A stretch of 64,000 nucleotides of DNA, taken from NCBI RefSeq assembly GCF_000519265.1, contig NZ_KI912608.1, positions 819,665 to 883,664 on the forward strand, given 5' to 3'. Below are positions 51,938 through 60,140 of this stretch, one piece after another; position 1 is the first letter of the stretch; each line of letters begins with the position of its first letter. Origin of the DNA: Desulfonatronum lacustre DSM 10312. GTDB lineage: Bacteria; Desulfobacterota; Desulfovibrionia; Desulfovibrionales; Desulfonatronaceae. The notes under the pieces are model-generated. The model made no database searches. It was not told the DNA's origin and saw nothing but the letters and a program-made list of their open reading frames with translations. Position numbers and translations under genes: made by a program.

Positions 51938-53137
51938 ATGCTCGACAATACGACCGCACCTCGTTCGTCTGTTCAACAGGCACGCAAAGACGTCACGTCC
52001 CCGAAACGCAAAACCCGGACCATAGCCGTTGCCAGCGGCAAGGGCGGAGCCGGCAAGACGTCGGTGGCCGCTTGTCTGGCCTGGATATTGGCGGAGCAGG
52101 GACGAAGGGTTTGCCTGGTGGACGTGGATCTGGGCCTTTCCAATGTGGACGTGCTTCTGGGAATAACTCCCGGGCATACCCTGGAAGAGGTCGTTATCGA
52201 CAACCTTCCCATGGAGCAGGCCATCACCAGGGTGCGTCCGGGTCTGGACGTTATTTCAGGCGGCTCGGGGATCGCCGCCCTTACGGAGATGACCAAGGCA
52301 AAACAGATCGATTTCTTGAAGAAAATCAAATCGCTGGACAGCTATGATTTTTTGCTCCTGGATAATGCGCCGGGAATCCATCGGCAGGTTGTCGCCTTTT
52401 GCCTGGCCGCCAGGGAACAGGTCATCGTCGTCAACCCCGAACCGACCTCCGTAACCGACGGATACGCACTGCTCAAGGTCCTTCGGCAGAACGGACTGCG
52501 TCGACCGCCTTATATCCTGCTGAACAAGGTTAAAGAGGGCTTTGACCACGCAACGCTGATCAAACGCTTCGCCGCTGTCTGCAAAAAGCACCTGGGAGCG
52601 CTGATCCTTCCGCTGGGCGCCGTCCCCGAGGATCCCGTCTTCCATGTTGCTTCGACCCGGTCCGTACTGCCCGTGGCCTTTCGGCCCCAAGCCCCCGGGT
52701 CCCTGGCCCTGACCCGGGTGGCCAACCTGATCGTCAAGCGCATGGCTCCGGAAACCCTGCATTCTCATTTCCACGGCTTCTGGGCTGCTTCGCTGTTCAC
52801 GATGTTCCAGGGGCTGCACCTGCCCGCGGACGGAGCGTCCACGGCAAGCCCGAAGACGTCTCCCCCCTCCGCCGCGCCTCCGGCGTCGCCCGAAGCCGAA
52901 ACGCGACCTTCGGTTCAGGACGTGGTTCAACGCCTGGACCACGTCGTAGCGGAGTTGGCCGACACAGTGGCCAAAAGCATACGGCATCCCCAGGCTTCCC
53001 CTTCGGAAGACGCTTCAGAGGCAGCGCACCGCTTGGCTCTTACGGCGGAGCGGTTGCAACGCCTCGCGGAAATCTGGAAGAAGGCGGCCATGTCCTCGCT
53101 CAAGGCTTCGACGGCCAACCCGGACGCGAAGCCATGA
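51938..53137 (+). CDS. MinD/FlhG-like P-loop ATPase
   Basis: 399 aa. Deviant Walker A GKGGAGKTS near residue 34-42, DVDLGLSNVDVLLG, and Walker B region YDFLLLDNAPGI, as in FlhG/YlxH rather than ParA (no HTH). The C-terminal about 110 residues are a Pro/Ala/Ser linker plus a helix (VVQRLDHVVAELADTVAKS) with no known domain. FlhG-type proteins set the number or position of polar machines. It diverges from the pilus locus and no flhF lies beside it, so a role in pilus placement is an inference. The start codon has only a weak ribosome binding site. Confidence 0.87.
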   Translation: MLDNTTAPRSSVQQARKDVTSPKRKTRTIAVASGKGGAGKTSVAACLAWILAEQGRRVCLVDVDLGLSNVDVLLGITPGHTLEEVVIDNLPMEQAITRVRPGLDVISGGSGIAALTEMTKAKQIDFLKKIKSLDSYDFLLLDNAPGIHRQVVAFCLAAREQVIVVNPEPTSVTDGYALLKVLRQNGLRRPPYILLNKVKEGFDHATLIKRFAAVCKKHLGALILPLGAVPEDPVFHVASTRSVLPVAFRPQAPGSLALTRVANLIVKRMAPETLHSHFHGFWAASLFTMFQGLHLPADGASTASPKTSPPSAAPPASPEAETRPSVQDVVQRLDHVVAELADTVAKSIRHPQASPSEDASEAAHRLALTAERLQRLAEIWKKAAMSSLKASTANPDAKP

Positions 53138-53218
53138 GCCCTTGGCTGAAGCGAGAAGGCGACCTATTCTGAAAGAGGTTTTGCTTGCCCCCCTTTTCGT
53201 CGCCCTCCTATGAGAAAG

Positions 53219-53383
53219 CATGGCAGATTTGTTTTCGTTCCTCACCCACTATCTGAACGGTATCGAAATCGAATTCGAGCTTCATGCCCAAGATGACGCA
53301 ATCACCGGGTGATGCACAGCATTTTCCGATTCTGATTCCGATTTCGATCGCGATTGATTTTGAGGAGAACAGATTTGTCCCCT
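53219..53383. repeat. Hexamer-array element, subfamily A copy 2, with 10-bp direct repeats
   Basis: Imperfect inverted ends: ATGGCAGATTTGTTTTC at left and GAGAACAGATTTGTCCCCT at right. The direct repeat TATGAGAAAG flanks it at 53209-53218 and 53384-53393. Inside, GGTATCGAAATCGAATTCG faces CCGATTTCGATCGCG, with a spacer shared with the 3.3-kb copy. It follows the MinD-like gene by about 80 nt. Confidence 0.82.
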
Positions 53384-53445
53384 TATGAGAAAGGCCTGGG
53401 TTTGACTTTACGAGCCACTCTTTACTAAACTTTTTTTTGGTGACG

Positions 53446-53476
53446 GCCATCCCGGTGGTTCCGGGAGGGCTTTTTT
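53446..53476 (+). terminator. Rho-independent terminator before dapL
   Basis: GCCATCCCGG TGGTT CCGGGAGGGC stem (one mismatch) followed by TTTTTT at 53471-53476. It closes the MinD-like transcript, so dapL needs its own promoter in the 60 nt that follow. Confidence 0.8.
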
Positions 53477-53536
53477 CGTTTTCACCGTCGACACGCCTTC
53501 AACCGAGAACCTTCAATATTCAAGGAGTTCCGAAGC

Positions 53537-54703
53537 ATGCCGAATTTCAAGCCGGCGCGGCGCTTGGCGCAGTTGCCGCCGTATCTGTTCGCTGAAATTG
53601 ACCGGGTCAAGAATGAAGTCAAGGCCAAGGGAGTGGACATCATCGACCTGGGAGTAGGGGACCCGGATCTGCCGACCCCGGACTTCATCATCCAGTCCAT
53701 GAACAAGGCCGTGGCCAAGAGCGAACATCACCGCTATCCATCCTACTCCGGGCTGAACTCCTTTCGGGAGTGCGTGGCCAGATGGTACAAATCGCGCTTC
53801 GGCGTAACCCTGGACCCCACCTCCCAGGTGCTCAGCCTGATCGGCTCCAAGGAGGGTTTGGCCCACTTCCCCCTGGCCTTCGTGGACCCCGGCGACCTGG
53901 TCATGACCTCGACGCCCAATTATCCGGTCTATCCCATCGCGACCATGTTCGCCGGCGGCGAGACCCATTTCGTGCCGTTGACCGAATCCACGGATTTTTT
54001 GCCGGATTTGGACGCCATCCCCGAGGACGTGTGGAAACGGGCCAAGATTTTTTTCCTGAACTACCCCAACAACCCCACCTCGGCCATGGCCCCGCGAAGC
54101 TTCTACGAGAAGCTGATCGCCAAAGCCCGGGAGTTCGGGACCATCCTGGTTCATGACGCCGCGTATTCGGAAATGTACTACAATCCGGCCAACAAACCGC
54201 TCAGCATCCTGGAAATCCCCGGTGCCATGGACGTGGCCATTGAGTTCCATTCCTTGTCCAAGACCTACAACATGACCGGCTGGCGCGTGGGCATGGCCGT
54301 GGGCAATCAGGAGTTGGTGCAAGGCCTGGGCAAGATCAAGAGCAACATCGACTCCGGCATCTTCCAGGCCGTCCAGGAAGCCGGGATTACCGCCCTGGAT
54401 CACGGCGAGGCCTTTGCCCAGGAGATGCGGGACATCTACAAGGGGCGGCGGGACGTGGTGGTGGCGGAACTGGCCAAGATCGGCCTGGAGTGTCGCTCCC
54501 CGGAGGCCACGTTCTACGTCTGGACCAAAGTCCCCCAGGGCCGCGATTCCACCGGCTTCGTGGCCGAGGTGCTCCAGAAGACCGGAGTGGTGGTCACGCC
54601 GGGCAACGGATTCGGCACGCCTGGAGAGGGCTACTTCCGCATCGCCCTGACCGTGGGCGAGGACCGTTTGCTGGAAGCTTTGGCCCGGATCGCCAAGCTG
54701 TAA
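53537..54703 (+). CDS. dapL: LL-diaminopimelate aminotransferase
   Basis: 388 aa, fold type I PLP aminotransferase. Motifs: YLFAEIDRVKNEVKAKG, DLGVGDPDLPTP, YPSYSGLNSFR, FLNYPNNPTSAMA, and the Schiff-base Lys in SLSKTYNMTGWRVG. DapL converts tetrahydrodipicolinate directly to LL-diaminopimelate in lysine and peptidoglycan synthesis, a route found in Desulfovibrionales, chlamydiae and plants. A related aminotransferase of other specificity cannot be fully excluded. CAAGGAG precedes the ATG. A terminator follows. Confidence 0.9.
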   Translation: MPNFKPARRLAQLPPYLFAEIDRVKNEVKAKGVDIIDLGVGDPDLPTPDFIIQSMNKAVAKSEHHRYPSYSGLNSFRECVARWYKSRFGVTLDPTSQVLSLIGSKEGLAHFPLAFVDPGDLVMTSTPNYPVYPIATMFAGGETHFVPLTESTDFLPDLDAIPEDVWKRAKIFFLNYPNNPTSAMAPRSFYEKLIAKAREFGTILVHDAAYSEMYYNPANKPLSILEIPGAMDVAIEFHSLSKTYNMTGWRVGMAVGNQELVQGLGKIKSNIDSGIFQAVQEAGITALDHGEAFAQEMRDIYKGRRDVVVAELAKIGLECRSPEATFYVWTKVPQGRDSTGFVAEVLQKTGVVVTPGNGFGTPGEGYFRIALTVGEDRLLEALARIAKL

Positions 54704-54718
54704 TGACGGCAGGGAAGG

Positions 54719-54748
54719 GGGGAACATGCTGTTTCCCTCTTTTTTTTC
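54719..54748 (+). terminator. Rho-independent terminator after dapL
   Basis: GGGGAAC ATGCT GTTTCCC stem (one G-U) followed by TCTTTTTTTT, 15 nt after the stop codon. Confidence 0.85.
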
Positions 54749-54782
54749 TTGAACTGTTCGAAGTCGATCTTTACTTGCGGGC

Positions 54783-55289
54783 ATGACGCAATCCCGGACC
54801 ACGCGGGCGTTCATCAGTCTGGGCTCGAACCTTGGAGACCAGGAAGACAATCTGCGGCAAGCGCGTGAAACGTTGAGTCGGCTGCCTGAGGTCCGACTTG
54901 GTTCGCAATCCCCCGTCTATTTGACGGAACCCCAGGACGTCCGGAATCAACCCTGGTTCGCCAATCAGGTCGTCTCTTTGGACTGCGGGCCTGTCTGGAC
55001 GGCCCAGGAACTCTTGCGAACGCTCCTGGAAATCGAAGACCGCATGGGGAGGGTCCGCGAACGAGACAAAGGCCCGCGAATCATCGATCTGGATCTGCTG
55101 CTTTTCGGCTCACAGTGTTACGATTTTCCTGAGTTGACCCTGCCGCATCCGCGCCTCCGTGAAAGGGCCTTCGTCCTCGTTCCCCTGCGCGACATCGCCC
55201 CGGAACTCGTCTTTCCCGACGGGACAAATCTGTCCGAGGTGCTTGATCGTTTATCGTTTCATGTCCAGGGACGTGGTATTTTTCAGTAG
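54783..55289 (+). CDS. folK: HPPK, 2-amino-4-hydroxy-6-hydroxymethyldihydropteridine pyrophosphokinase
   Basis: 168 aa. Family features: FISLGSNLGDQEDNL, SPVYLTEP, RERDKGPRIIDLDLLLFG (catalytic Asp pair and ATP contact), and LPHPRLRERAFVLVPL. It transfers pyrophosphate from ATP to the pterin in folate synthesis. It lies alone, 34 nt after the dapL terminator, without folP or folB beside it. No strong ribosome binding site is visible before the ATG at 54783. Confidence 0.95.
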   Translation: MTQSRTTRAFISLGSNLGDQEDNLRQARETLSRLPEVRLGSQSPVYLTEPQDVRNQPWFANQVVSLDCGPVWTAQELLRTLLEIEDRMGRVRERDKGPRIIDLDLLLFGSQCYDFPELTLPHPRLRERAFVLVPLRDIAPELVFPDGTNLSEVLDRLSFHVQGRGIFQ

Positions 55290-55357
55290 GGAAGGGGCTG
55301 TTTCAGAAACAGGTTTGATTTTTCAGGATCGACCTTTTACTGAATTCGGGTTGTGCA

Positions 55358-55561
55358 GTGAATTCTGAAGACGCGAAGCGGGAGGCGACTCGGGAAGGAG
55401 CGCCGCCCATGGAACTGATTGACGGGAATCGCCTTGTGGCCATGCTGGAGAAAGAGGAAATCGGCGTTGTTCCGCGTACGGTCTACGCTATCGATTACGC
55501 CTTTTTCCGAGCATATTTACCAGAGAAGCCGGAACCGGCGACGTCGGGAATCGGCGGGTAG
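55358..55561 (+). pseudogene. C-terminal remnant of an Mrr-type restriction endonuclease
   Basis: 67 codons. Residues about 18-50 (MELIDGNRLVAMLEKEEIGV, then VVPRTVYAIDYAFF) match the extreme C-terminus of Mrr-family restriction enzymes; the nuclease motif D...ExK part is absent. GGAAGGAG lies 9 nt before the ATG at 55409, so a 50-aa peptide could still be translated. It ends 10 nt before the YHS-like gene. It probably marks a lost defence gene. Confidence 0.6.
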
Positions 55562-55571
55562 AGGAGTTTTC

Positions 55572-55832
55572 ATGCTGAAATTTCTAATTTTTATTGCCGC
55601 GGCTTTCATCTTGTACAAACTTCTGGTCGGTGATTTCCAGAAGAAGAAAGAGGTCAAGGAAAAAGAAAGCGAGAATCTGGCCGCCAATGGTGTGATGACC
55701 AAGGATCCGGTCTGTGGGACATACGTTCCGGTGGGCAGCGACATTCGGATCAAGGAAGGGGAGACGGTGCACTGCTTCTGCAGTTATGAATGTCGGGATT
55801 CGTATCTGAAGAAGCTGGAGGCCGGGAAGTAA
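55572..55832 (+). CDS. Membrane-anchored YHS/TRASH-like metal-binding protein
   Basis: 86 aa. N-terminal TM about 2-18 (LKFLIFIAAAFILYKLL), a Lys/Glu-rich spacer, then DPVCGTYVPVGSDIRI, a TVHCFCSYECRDSYLKKL Cys-cluster typical of YHS/TRASH domains (also called the PP0621 family). The Cys arrangement (CG...CFC..EC) suggests metal binding; the role is unknown. ATG at 55572 with GAGGAG upstream. Confidence 0.8.
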   Translation: MLKFLIFIAAAFILYKLLVGDFQKKKEVKEKESENLAANGVMTKDPVCGTYVPVGSDIRIKEGETVHCFCSYECRDSYLKKLEAGK

Positions 55833-55854
55833 TACCATCTCCAATTCAATGATT

Positions 55855-56046
55855 CTCTTTCGGTGTCGCTATCGGGATGGGAATTGGGATCGAATTAGGA
55901 TTATTGGAAACAGTAGCGATCCCGATCCCGATAACTGCATTTTCTCAAGCGAACAACGCATTGCCGAAATAGAAGGTATTATTGGCACACAAACAGTATC
56001 GATCCCGATAGCGATACCGACGCCGACACCGACAACTGAATGAGTA
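55855..56046. repeat. Hexamer-array element, subfamily D
   Basis: Opposed arrays of ATCGGG/GTCGCT type units: CGGTGTCGCTATCGGGATGG from about 55861, an internal CGATCCCGATCCCGATA near 55918, and ATCCCGATAGCGATACCGAC then ACACCGACAACTGAATGAG at the right. The ends GGTGTCG / CGACACC are inverted. No flanking duplication of more than 5 bp is convincing. It lies between the YHS-like gene and the tRNA terminator. Confidence 0.65.
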
Positions 56047-56079
56047 CAAGAACCAGGTGAAAAGAGCTCGATAAAAAAA

Positions 56080-56110
56080 GACGAGGTCGGACAAACTGTC
56101 CGACCTCGTC
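56080..56110 (-). terminator. Bidirectional terminator below tRNA-Leu
   Basis: Perfect 14-bp stem GACGAGGTCGGACA / TGTCCGACCTCGTC with 3-nt loop. It has A7 to the left and T7 to the right, so it works on both strands. It ends the tRNA transcript on the minus strand. Confidence 0.9.
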
Positions 56111-56125
56111 TTTTTTTGTGACTCT

Positions 56126-56212
56126 TGGTGCCGAAGGGGGGACTCGAACCCCCACGAGGTTTCCCTCACCACCCCCTCAAGATGGCGTGTCTACCAGTTC
56201 CACCACTTCGGC
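56126..56212 (-). tRNA. tRNA-Leu (anticodon GAG)
   Basis: Read on the minus strand: acceptor GCCGAAG...CTTCGGC, class II long variable arm, T arm GGGGGTTCGAGTCCCCC, encoded CCA (56126-56128). Anticodon stem CCATC / GGTGG around loop TTGAGGG gives anticodon GAG, decoding CUC/CUU. 87 nt with CCA. The secG gene is 20 nt upstream, so it may be co-transcribed from the secG side. Confidence 0.95.
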
Positions 56213-56231
56213 GTTTGACTTTGCTTGAGAT

Positions 56232-56597
56232 TTACTGCGTTTCGGTCCGTGATTGCGGAGCAGCGTCTTGAGGTTCCGCTGGGATCGAGATCTGTTCTTC
56301 GATGCTTCCTGGTGCGGAGGGAACTTGCGGCAAATCAGCCGGGAAGTCAAGGATCACGGATTCTTCGGCGGTGCGTTGTCCGCTCATGTAGGTGAAGCTC
56401 AGGGAGGTGATGATGAAAATGCTGGCCACGCTGATGGTCAGCTTTTTGAGCAGCCCCCCGGCGCCGCTGCTACCGAAGACGGAACTGCTGCCTCCGCCGA
56501 AGATGACGCCCATGCCTTCCTTGCCGGATTGCAGCAGGATGAGAATGACCAGAGAGATACAGGCCAAAACGTGAATGGTGATGATCAGTGCGTTCAA
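56232..56597 (-). CDS. secG: Preprotein translocase subunit SecG
   Basis: 121 aa. Two TM helices (about 3-23 and 53-73) flanking the conserved QSGKEGMGVIFGGGSSSVFGSSGAGGLLKKLT-type loop (short motifs GKEGMG and FGSSGAG). SecG completes the SecYEG channel. The periplasmic or cytoplasmic tail (about 75-121) is a Pro/Glu/Gln-rich extension absent from short homologues. It follows tpiA by 23 nt in the pgk-tpiA-secG order common in bacteria. Confidence 0.95.
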   Translation of the reverse strand: MNALIITIHVLACISLVILILLQSGKEGMGVIFGGGSSSVFGSSGAGGLLKKLTISVASIFIITSLSFTYMSGQRTAEESVILDFPADLPQVPSAPGSIEEQISIPAEPQDAAPQSRTETQ

Positions 56598-56620
56598 AAC
56601 AGTGTGCTCCTTGCGATATT

Positions 56621-57394
56621 TCAGACAGCCGAGGCAATGGCCGTGAAGCTGTCGACCTGCAAACTTGCGCCTCCTACCAGCACGCCGTTCACATTGTCAA
56701 GGTCCAGGATCGCTCCGGCGTTGTCCGGCTTGACGCTGCCGCCGTAGAGAATGCGGATTTCGTCGCCGCAACGAGGGAACAACTCCTGCAGGGTCTTGCG
56801 GACAAGATCGTGGGCCGCGACGATGTCCTCGGTCTGGGCCACCTTGCCCGTGCCGATGGCCCAGACCGGCTCGTAGGCGATGGTCAACCGGTCCGGAGTC
56901 ACGCCGTCCTTGTCCACCTCGGCCAATCCCAGCCGGAGTTGCCCTTTGAGTACGTTTTCCACGCTGCCGTGGGTGCGCTGGTCCAGGGTTTCGCCGATGC
57001 ACAAAATCATGTGCAACCCGGCTTGAAGGCCAAAGGCGGTCTTTTGGGCGATGAACCGGTCGGACTCTTTGAGCACGTGACGGCGTTCGGAGTGGCCGAC
57101 CAGGGCATGGGTGCATCCGGCATCCACGAGCATGAAGGGCGCGATTTCCCCGGTAAAGGCGCCTTCGGAAGACGGATAAAAATTTTGTCCTCCCAGGAAC
57201 AGTCGTTCTCGCCCGCGGATGGTTTCGGCCACGGCCTTCAGCGTGGTGAAGGGCGGCAGAAGCAGGATTTCGCGGTCCTCGGGCAAAACGTCCCGGAGGC
57301 CGGCGGCCAAGCCGGAGGCCAGCTCCACGGCCTGGGCCTCGGTTTTGTACATTTTCCAATTTCCGGCGATCAACATTTTTGGGGTCGTACTCAT
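56621..57394 (-). CDS. tpiA: Triosephosphate isomerase
   Basis: 257 aa. Catalytic residues: Lys in AGNWKMYK, His in GHSERR, Glu in AYEPVWAIGTGK; phosphate loop ILYGGSVKPDN. It interconverts dihydroxyacetone phosphate and glyceraldehyde-3-phosphate. ATG at 57394 is chosen: AAGGAG lies 8 nt upstream and the ATG overlaps the pgk stop (ATGA), a typical coupled pair. A GTG at 57403 in frame is less likely. Confidence 0.97.
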   Translation of the reverse strand: MSTTPKMLIAGNWKMYKTEAQAVELASGLAAGLRDVLPEDREILLLPPFTTLKAVAETIRGRERLFLGGQNFYPSSEGAFTGEIAPFMLVDAGCTHALVGHSERRHVLKESDRFIAQKTAFGLQAGLHMILCIGETLDQRTHGSVENVLKGQLRLGLAEVDKDGVTPDRLTIAYEPVWAIGTGKVAQTEDIVAAHDLVRKTLQELFPRCGDEIRILYGGSVKPDNAGAILDLDNVNGVLVGGASLQVDSFTAIASAV

Positions 57395-58581
57395 GCGGCG
57401 CACTCCTTCAGGGCTTTGAAGGCGGGGAGATCCTTGCCTTCCATGAATTCCAGAAACGCTCCGCCCCCGGTGGAGATGAAGCTGATCTTGTCCGCCAGGC
57501 CCGAGGCGTGGAGCATGGCGTCCGTATCACCGCCGCCGACGATGCTCACCGAGGCGGAATCGGCTATGGCCGTTGCCACGTGCATGGAGCCGGAAGCGAA
57601 GGCCGGGTTCTCGAACGCGCCCATGGGGCCGTTCCAAACCACGGTTCCGGCACCGGCCAGTACTTCCGCGAACAGCGCTTGCGTAGCCGGGCCGATGTCC
57701 AGGACCATTTTGTCCGCGGGAATGTTCTGGTACGGGCAAACCCCGTCGGCCCGTTCGGACTTGAGGCCGTCGGCATACACAAAGTCCACGGGGAGATAGA
57801 GCGCTGTTCCACGCTCCTTGGCTTTGGCCAGGACGGCCCGGGCCGTGTCCAGGAGATCGTCTTCCACCAGGGAGGAGCCCACGCCAAACCCTTGAGCCTT
57901 GATAAAGGTGTTGGCCATGGCCCCGCCGATGATCATCCGGTCCACCTTTTCCAGGAGATTGTCCAACAATTCGAGCTTGCCGGAGACCTTGGCCCCCCCC
58001 GACACGGCCACAAAGGGGCGCTTGGGATCAGCCAAAGCCCGGCCCAGATATTCCCATTCCTTTTGCATCAACAAACCCGCGCAGCAGACCGGAATCAACT
58101 TGGCCACGCCGACGTTGGAAGCGTGGGCCCGGTGGGCCGTCCCAAAGGCGTCGCTGACGAAAACGTCCCCCAGTTTGGCCAACTGGGCGCTGAAATCCGG
58201 ATCGTTCTTGGTTTCTCCGGCATGGAAGCGCAGATTCTCCAACAACAGGACCTGACCCGGCTCAAGGGCCTTGGTCATGGCTTCCACCTCGGGACCGACG
58301 CAGTCCGGGGCCATGGCCACGTCCACTCCCAACAACTCGGAAAGACGTCGGGCAATGGGGCCCAGGCTCAGTTCGGGCACGACCTGACCCTTGGGGCGCC
58401 CCATGTGGGAACACAGCACCAGAGCAGCGCCGCGTTCCAGGGCCTGCTTCAACGTGGGCAGGCTGGCCCGGATGCGGGTGTCTTCCTTGATGGTGCCTTG
58501 ATCCATGGGCACGTTGTAGTCCACGCGGATCAACAGGCGTTTATTCCGCACGTCAACGTCTTTTAAATAGGTAATGCTCAT
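57391..58581 (-). CDS. pgk: Phosphoglycerate kinase
   Basis: 396 aa. Signature LLIRVDYNVPMDQGTI near the N-terminus, HMGRPKG, ENLRFHAGE, the hinge GGAKVSGKLELLDNLL, and GGGDTDAM at the ATP site. It transfers phosphate between 1,3-bisphosphoglycerate and ADP. First gene of the pgk-tpiA-secG operon. A repeat element lies upstream, between pgk and rimI; GGAGGAAAACG precedes the ATG. Confidence 0.97.
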   Translation of the reverse strand: MSITYLKDVDVRNKRLLIRVDYNVPMDQGTIKEDTRIRASLPTLKQALERGAALVLCSHMGRPKGQVVPELSLGPIARRLSELLGVDVAMAPDCVGPEVEAMTKALEPGQVLLLENLRFHAGETKNDPDFSAQLAKLGDVFVSDAFGTAHRAHASNVGVAKLIPVCCAGLLMQKEWEYLGRALADPKRPFVAVSGGAKVSGKLELLDNLLEKVDRMIIGGAMANTFIKAQGFGVGSSLVEDDLLDTARAVLAKAKERGTALYLPVDFVYADGLKSERADGVCPYQNIPADKMVLDIGPATQALFAEVLAGAGTVVWNGPMGAFENPAFASGSMHVATAIADSASVSIVGGGDTDAMLHASGLADKISFISTGGGAFLEFMEGKDLPAFKALKECAA

Positions 58582-58623
58582 CGTTTTCCTCCTGGCTTGG
58601 GTGCTACAGGGCGGTTGTCATGC

Positions 58624-58754
58624 TGGCAGTCCGTTGAAAAATTCCCAATTGCCGCGTCGCTGCAAATATTTCAAACTCTCACGTATGAAGCAATACGCTT
58701 CGATCTTGAACTATTTTTGCTCCTTGCACTTGGGATTTTTGAACGAACTGCCGG
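58624..58754. repeat. Intergenic inverted-repeat element, subfamily E copy 2
   Basis: Inverted ends GGCAGTCCGTTGAAAAATTC and GATTTTTGAACGAACTGCC. In reverse complement its core aligns with the 25955 copy: GCAAGGAGCAAAAATAGTTC, GAAGCGTATTGCTTCATACG, GAAATATTTGCAGCGACGC. It fills the pgk-rimI gap. The arms are more diverged than in copy 1. Confidence 0.78.
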
Positions 58755-58801
58755 AATAGGATAATTTCAATACTTGGGTAGATCGTACCTTACGACTTCG
58801 C

Positions 58802-59260
58802 TCATGCCGCGACGTATCGCGGATCGCACTGCATCAAAATGGCGTCTCTTACTCCCTCCGGGTGCCGGTAGTAACCCCGACGGCGTCCGATGGGCGTAAA
58901 ACCGAGCGCCGTGTAGAGGTGTACGGCGGCAAGGTTGGTTTCGTCCACCTCCAGGTGGCAGGCATCGATTCCCAGGGCCGCGCCGTGTTCCAGGGCCGCG
59001 GCCGCCAGCGCCCGGCCCAGGCCGCGGCCCCGGAAGTCCTGACGAACGGCCATGTTCAAAATCTCCATCTCCGGAGGCAGGATTTGGCAGCTGATGTAGC
59101 CGATCAATGCGACCTCGACGCGAACCCCATGCACACGGCACGTGCCCTGGTCATAGCTGCTTTGGAATTGCTCCAGGGACCACGGCGCGGGGAAATGCGC
59201 GGCTTCCAACGCCGCGGCTTCCGGAAGTTCGTCGCGGGAGAGCAGAAAGACGCGGGACAC
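58802..59260 (-). CDS. rimI: Ribosomal-protein-alanine N-acetyltransferase RimI (GNAT)
   Basis: 152 aa with the GTG at 59260. GNAT features: LEAAHFPAPWSLEQF (the typical RimI PW motif), the acetyl-CoA loop QDFRGRGLGRALAAAALE, HLEVDETNLAAVHLYTALGF and RRGYYRHPEGVRDAILM. RimI acetylates ribosomal protein S18 N-terminus; in many bacteria it may have other targets. The frame is open upstream into the next gene, but only this start gives family length. No clear ribosome binding site. It follows the IMPase gene by 29 nt. Confidence 0.88.
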   Translation of the reverse strand: MSRVFLLSRDELPEAAALEAAHFPAPWSLEQFQSSYDQGTCRVHGVRVEVALIGYISCQILPPEMEILNMAVRQDFRGRGLGRALAAAALEHGAALGIDACHLEVDETNLAAVHLYTALGFTPIGRRRGYYRHPEGVRDAILMQCDPRYVAA

Positions 59261-59289
59261 GGCGGTCGGTTCGTTTTGGGAGGCGGGGA

Positions 59290-60090
59290 TCAGCCGTCGG
59301 TTCGCCCCAGGGCCTCGACCATCTCCGCGTGGACCTTGGTGTTGCTGGCCAGGATGGAAGGGATATGCAGGTCGAACGCCGAACCGTCGATCCGGGTGAC
59401 CAGTCCTCCGGCTTCGCGGACCAGCAGCCATCCCGCGGCCATGTCCCACGGCTTGAGGTTGATTTCATAGAAGGCGTCGAAACGGCCGCAAGCGACATAG
59501 GCCAGGTCGCTGGCCGCGGAGCCGGGCCGTCGAATCCCCTGCGTCAGGGTGAGCATGGTTTCCATCCACCCCAGAATCGGCGGCAGTTGCTCCCGGACGG
59601 AGTAGGGAAACCCCGTGGCGACCAGGGAGTTTTCCAGGTCCGGGACGGTGGATGCCTGGACCGGAACGTTGTTGAGATGGGTCCCTCGGCCCTTGGCGGC
59701 GTGGAACAGTTCGTGGAGCACGGGCAGATGGACCAGCCCAAGCTGAACGTCGCCCTTGTCCCACAGCGCCACGGAGATGGCCACGAAGGGAAAGCCGTGG
59801 GCGAAATTGGTGGTACCGTCCAGGGGGTCGATGATCCAGGTGGGACCGTTCAGTCTTTTTCCCAAGTCCTCGGCGGAGGCCGACTCCTCGGCCAGAAAAC
59901 CGGCCTCGGGGAGCAGGGCGCCCAGACGTTCCTTGAGGAGTTTTTCAAGGGCCAGGTCCGCGGTGGTGACCAGGTCGATCCGACCCTTATGGCGGATTTC
60001 CCTGGGAGCGTGCCAGTACCGCATCAACAGGTCCCCGGCCTCGCGGACGATGTCGATGGTTTTGTGAAGAAGTGGTGCGTGGTCGGTCAT
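59290..60090 (-). CDS. Inositol-monophosphatase-family phosphatase (SuhB-like)
   Basis: 266 aa. Metal-binding motifs: LLPEAGFLAEES (Glu), WIIDPLDGTTNFAHGFPF, and the C-terminal PWDMAAGWLLVREAGG. Magnesium-dependent, lithium-sensitive family acting on inositol-1-phosphate, or on other sugar phosphates such as fructose-1,6-bisphosphate or PAP in other members. The substrate cannot be told from sequence. It precedes rimI on the same strand; a terminator hairpin lies upstream, so it has its own promoter. Confidence 0.93.
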   Translation of the reverse strand: MTDHAPLLHKTIDIVREAGDLLMRYWHAPREIRHKGRIDLVTTADLALEKLLKERLGALLPEAGFLAEESASAEDLGKRLNGPTWIIDPLDGTTNFAHGFPFVAISVALWDKGDVQLGLVHLPVLHELFHAAKGRGTHLNNVPVQASTVPDLENSLVATGFPYSVREQLPPILGWMETMLTLTQGIRRPGSAASDLAYVACGRFDAFYEINLKPWDMAAGWLLVREAGGLVTRIDGSAFDLHIPSILASNTKVHAEMVEALGRTDG

Positions 60091-60140
60091 CCGGCGAACA
60101 TATGCGCAAACAGGGCTGATGCCAAGACGCTGAAAACGAA

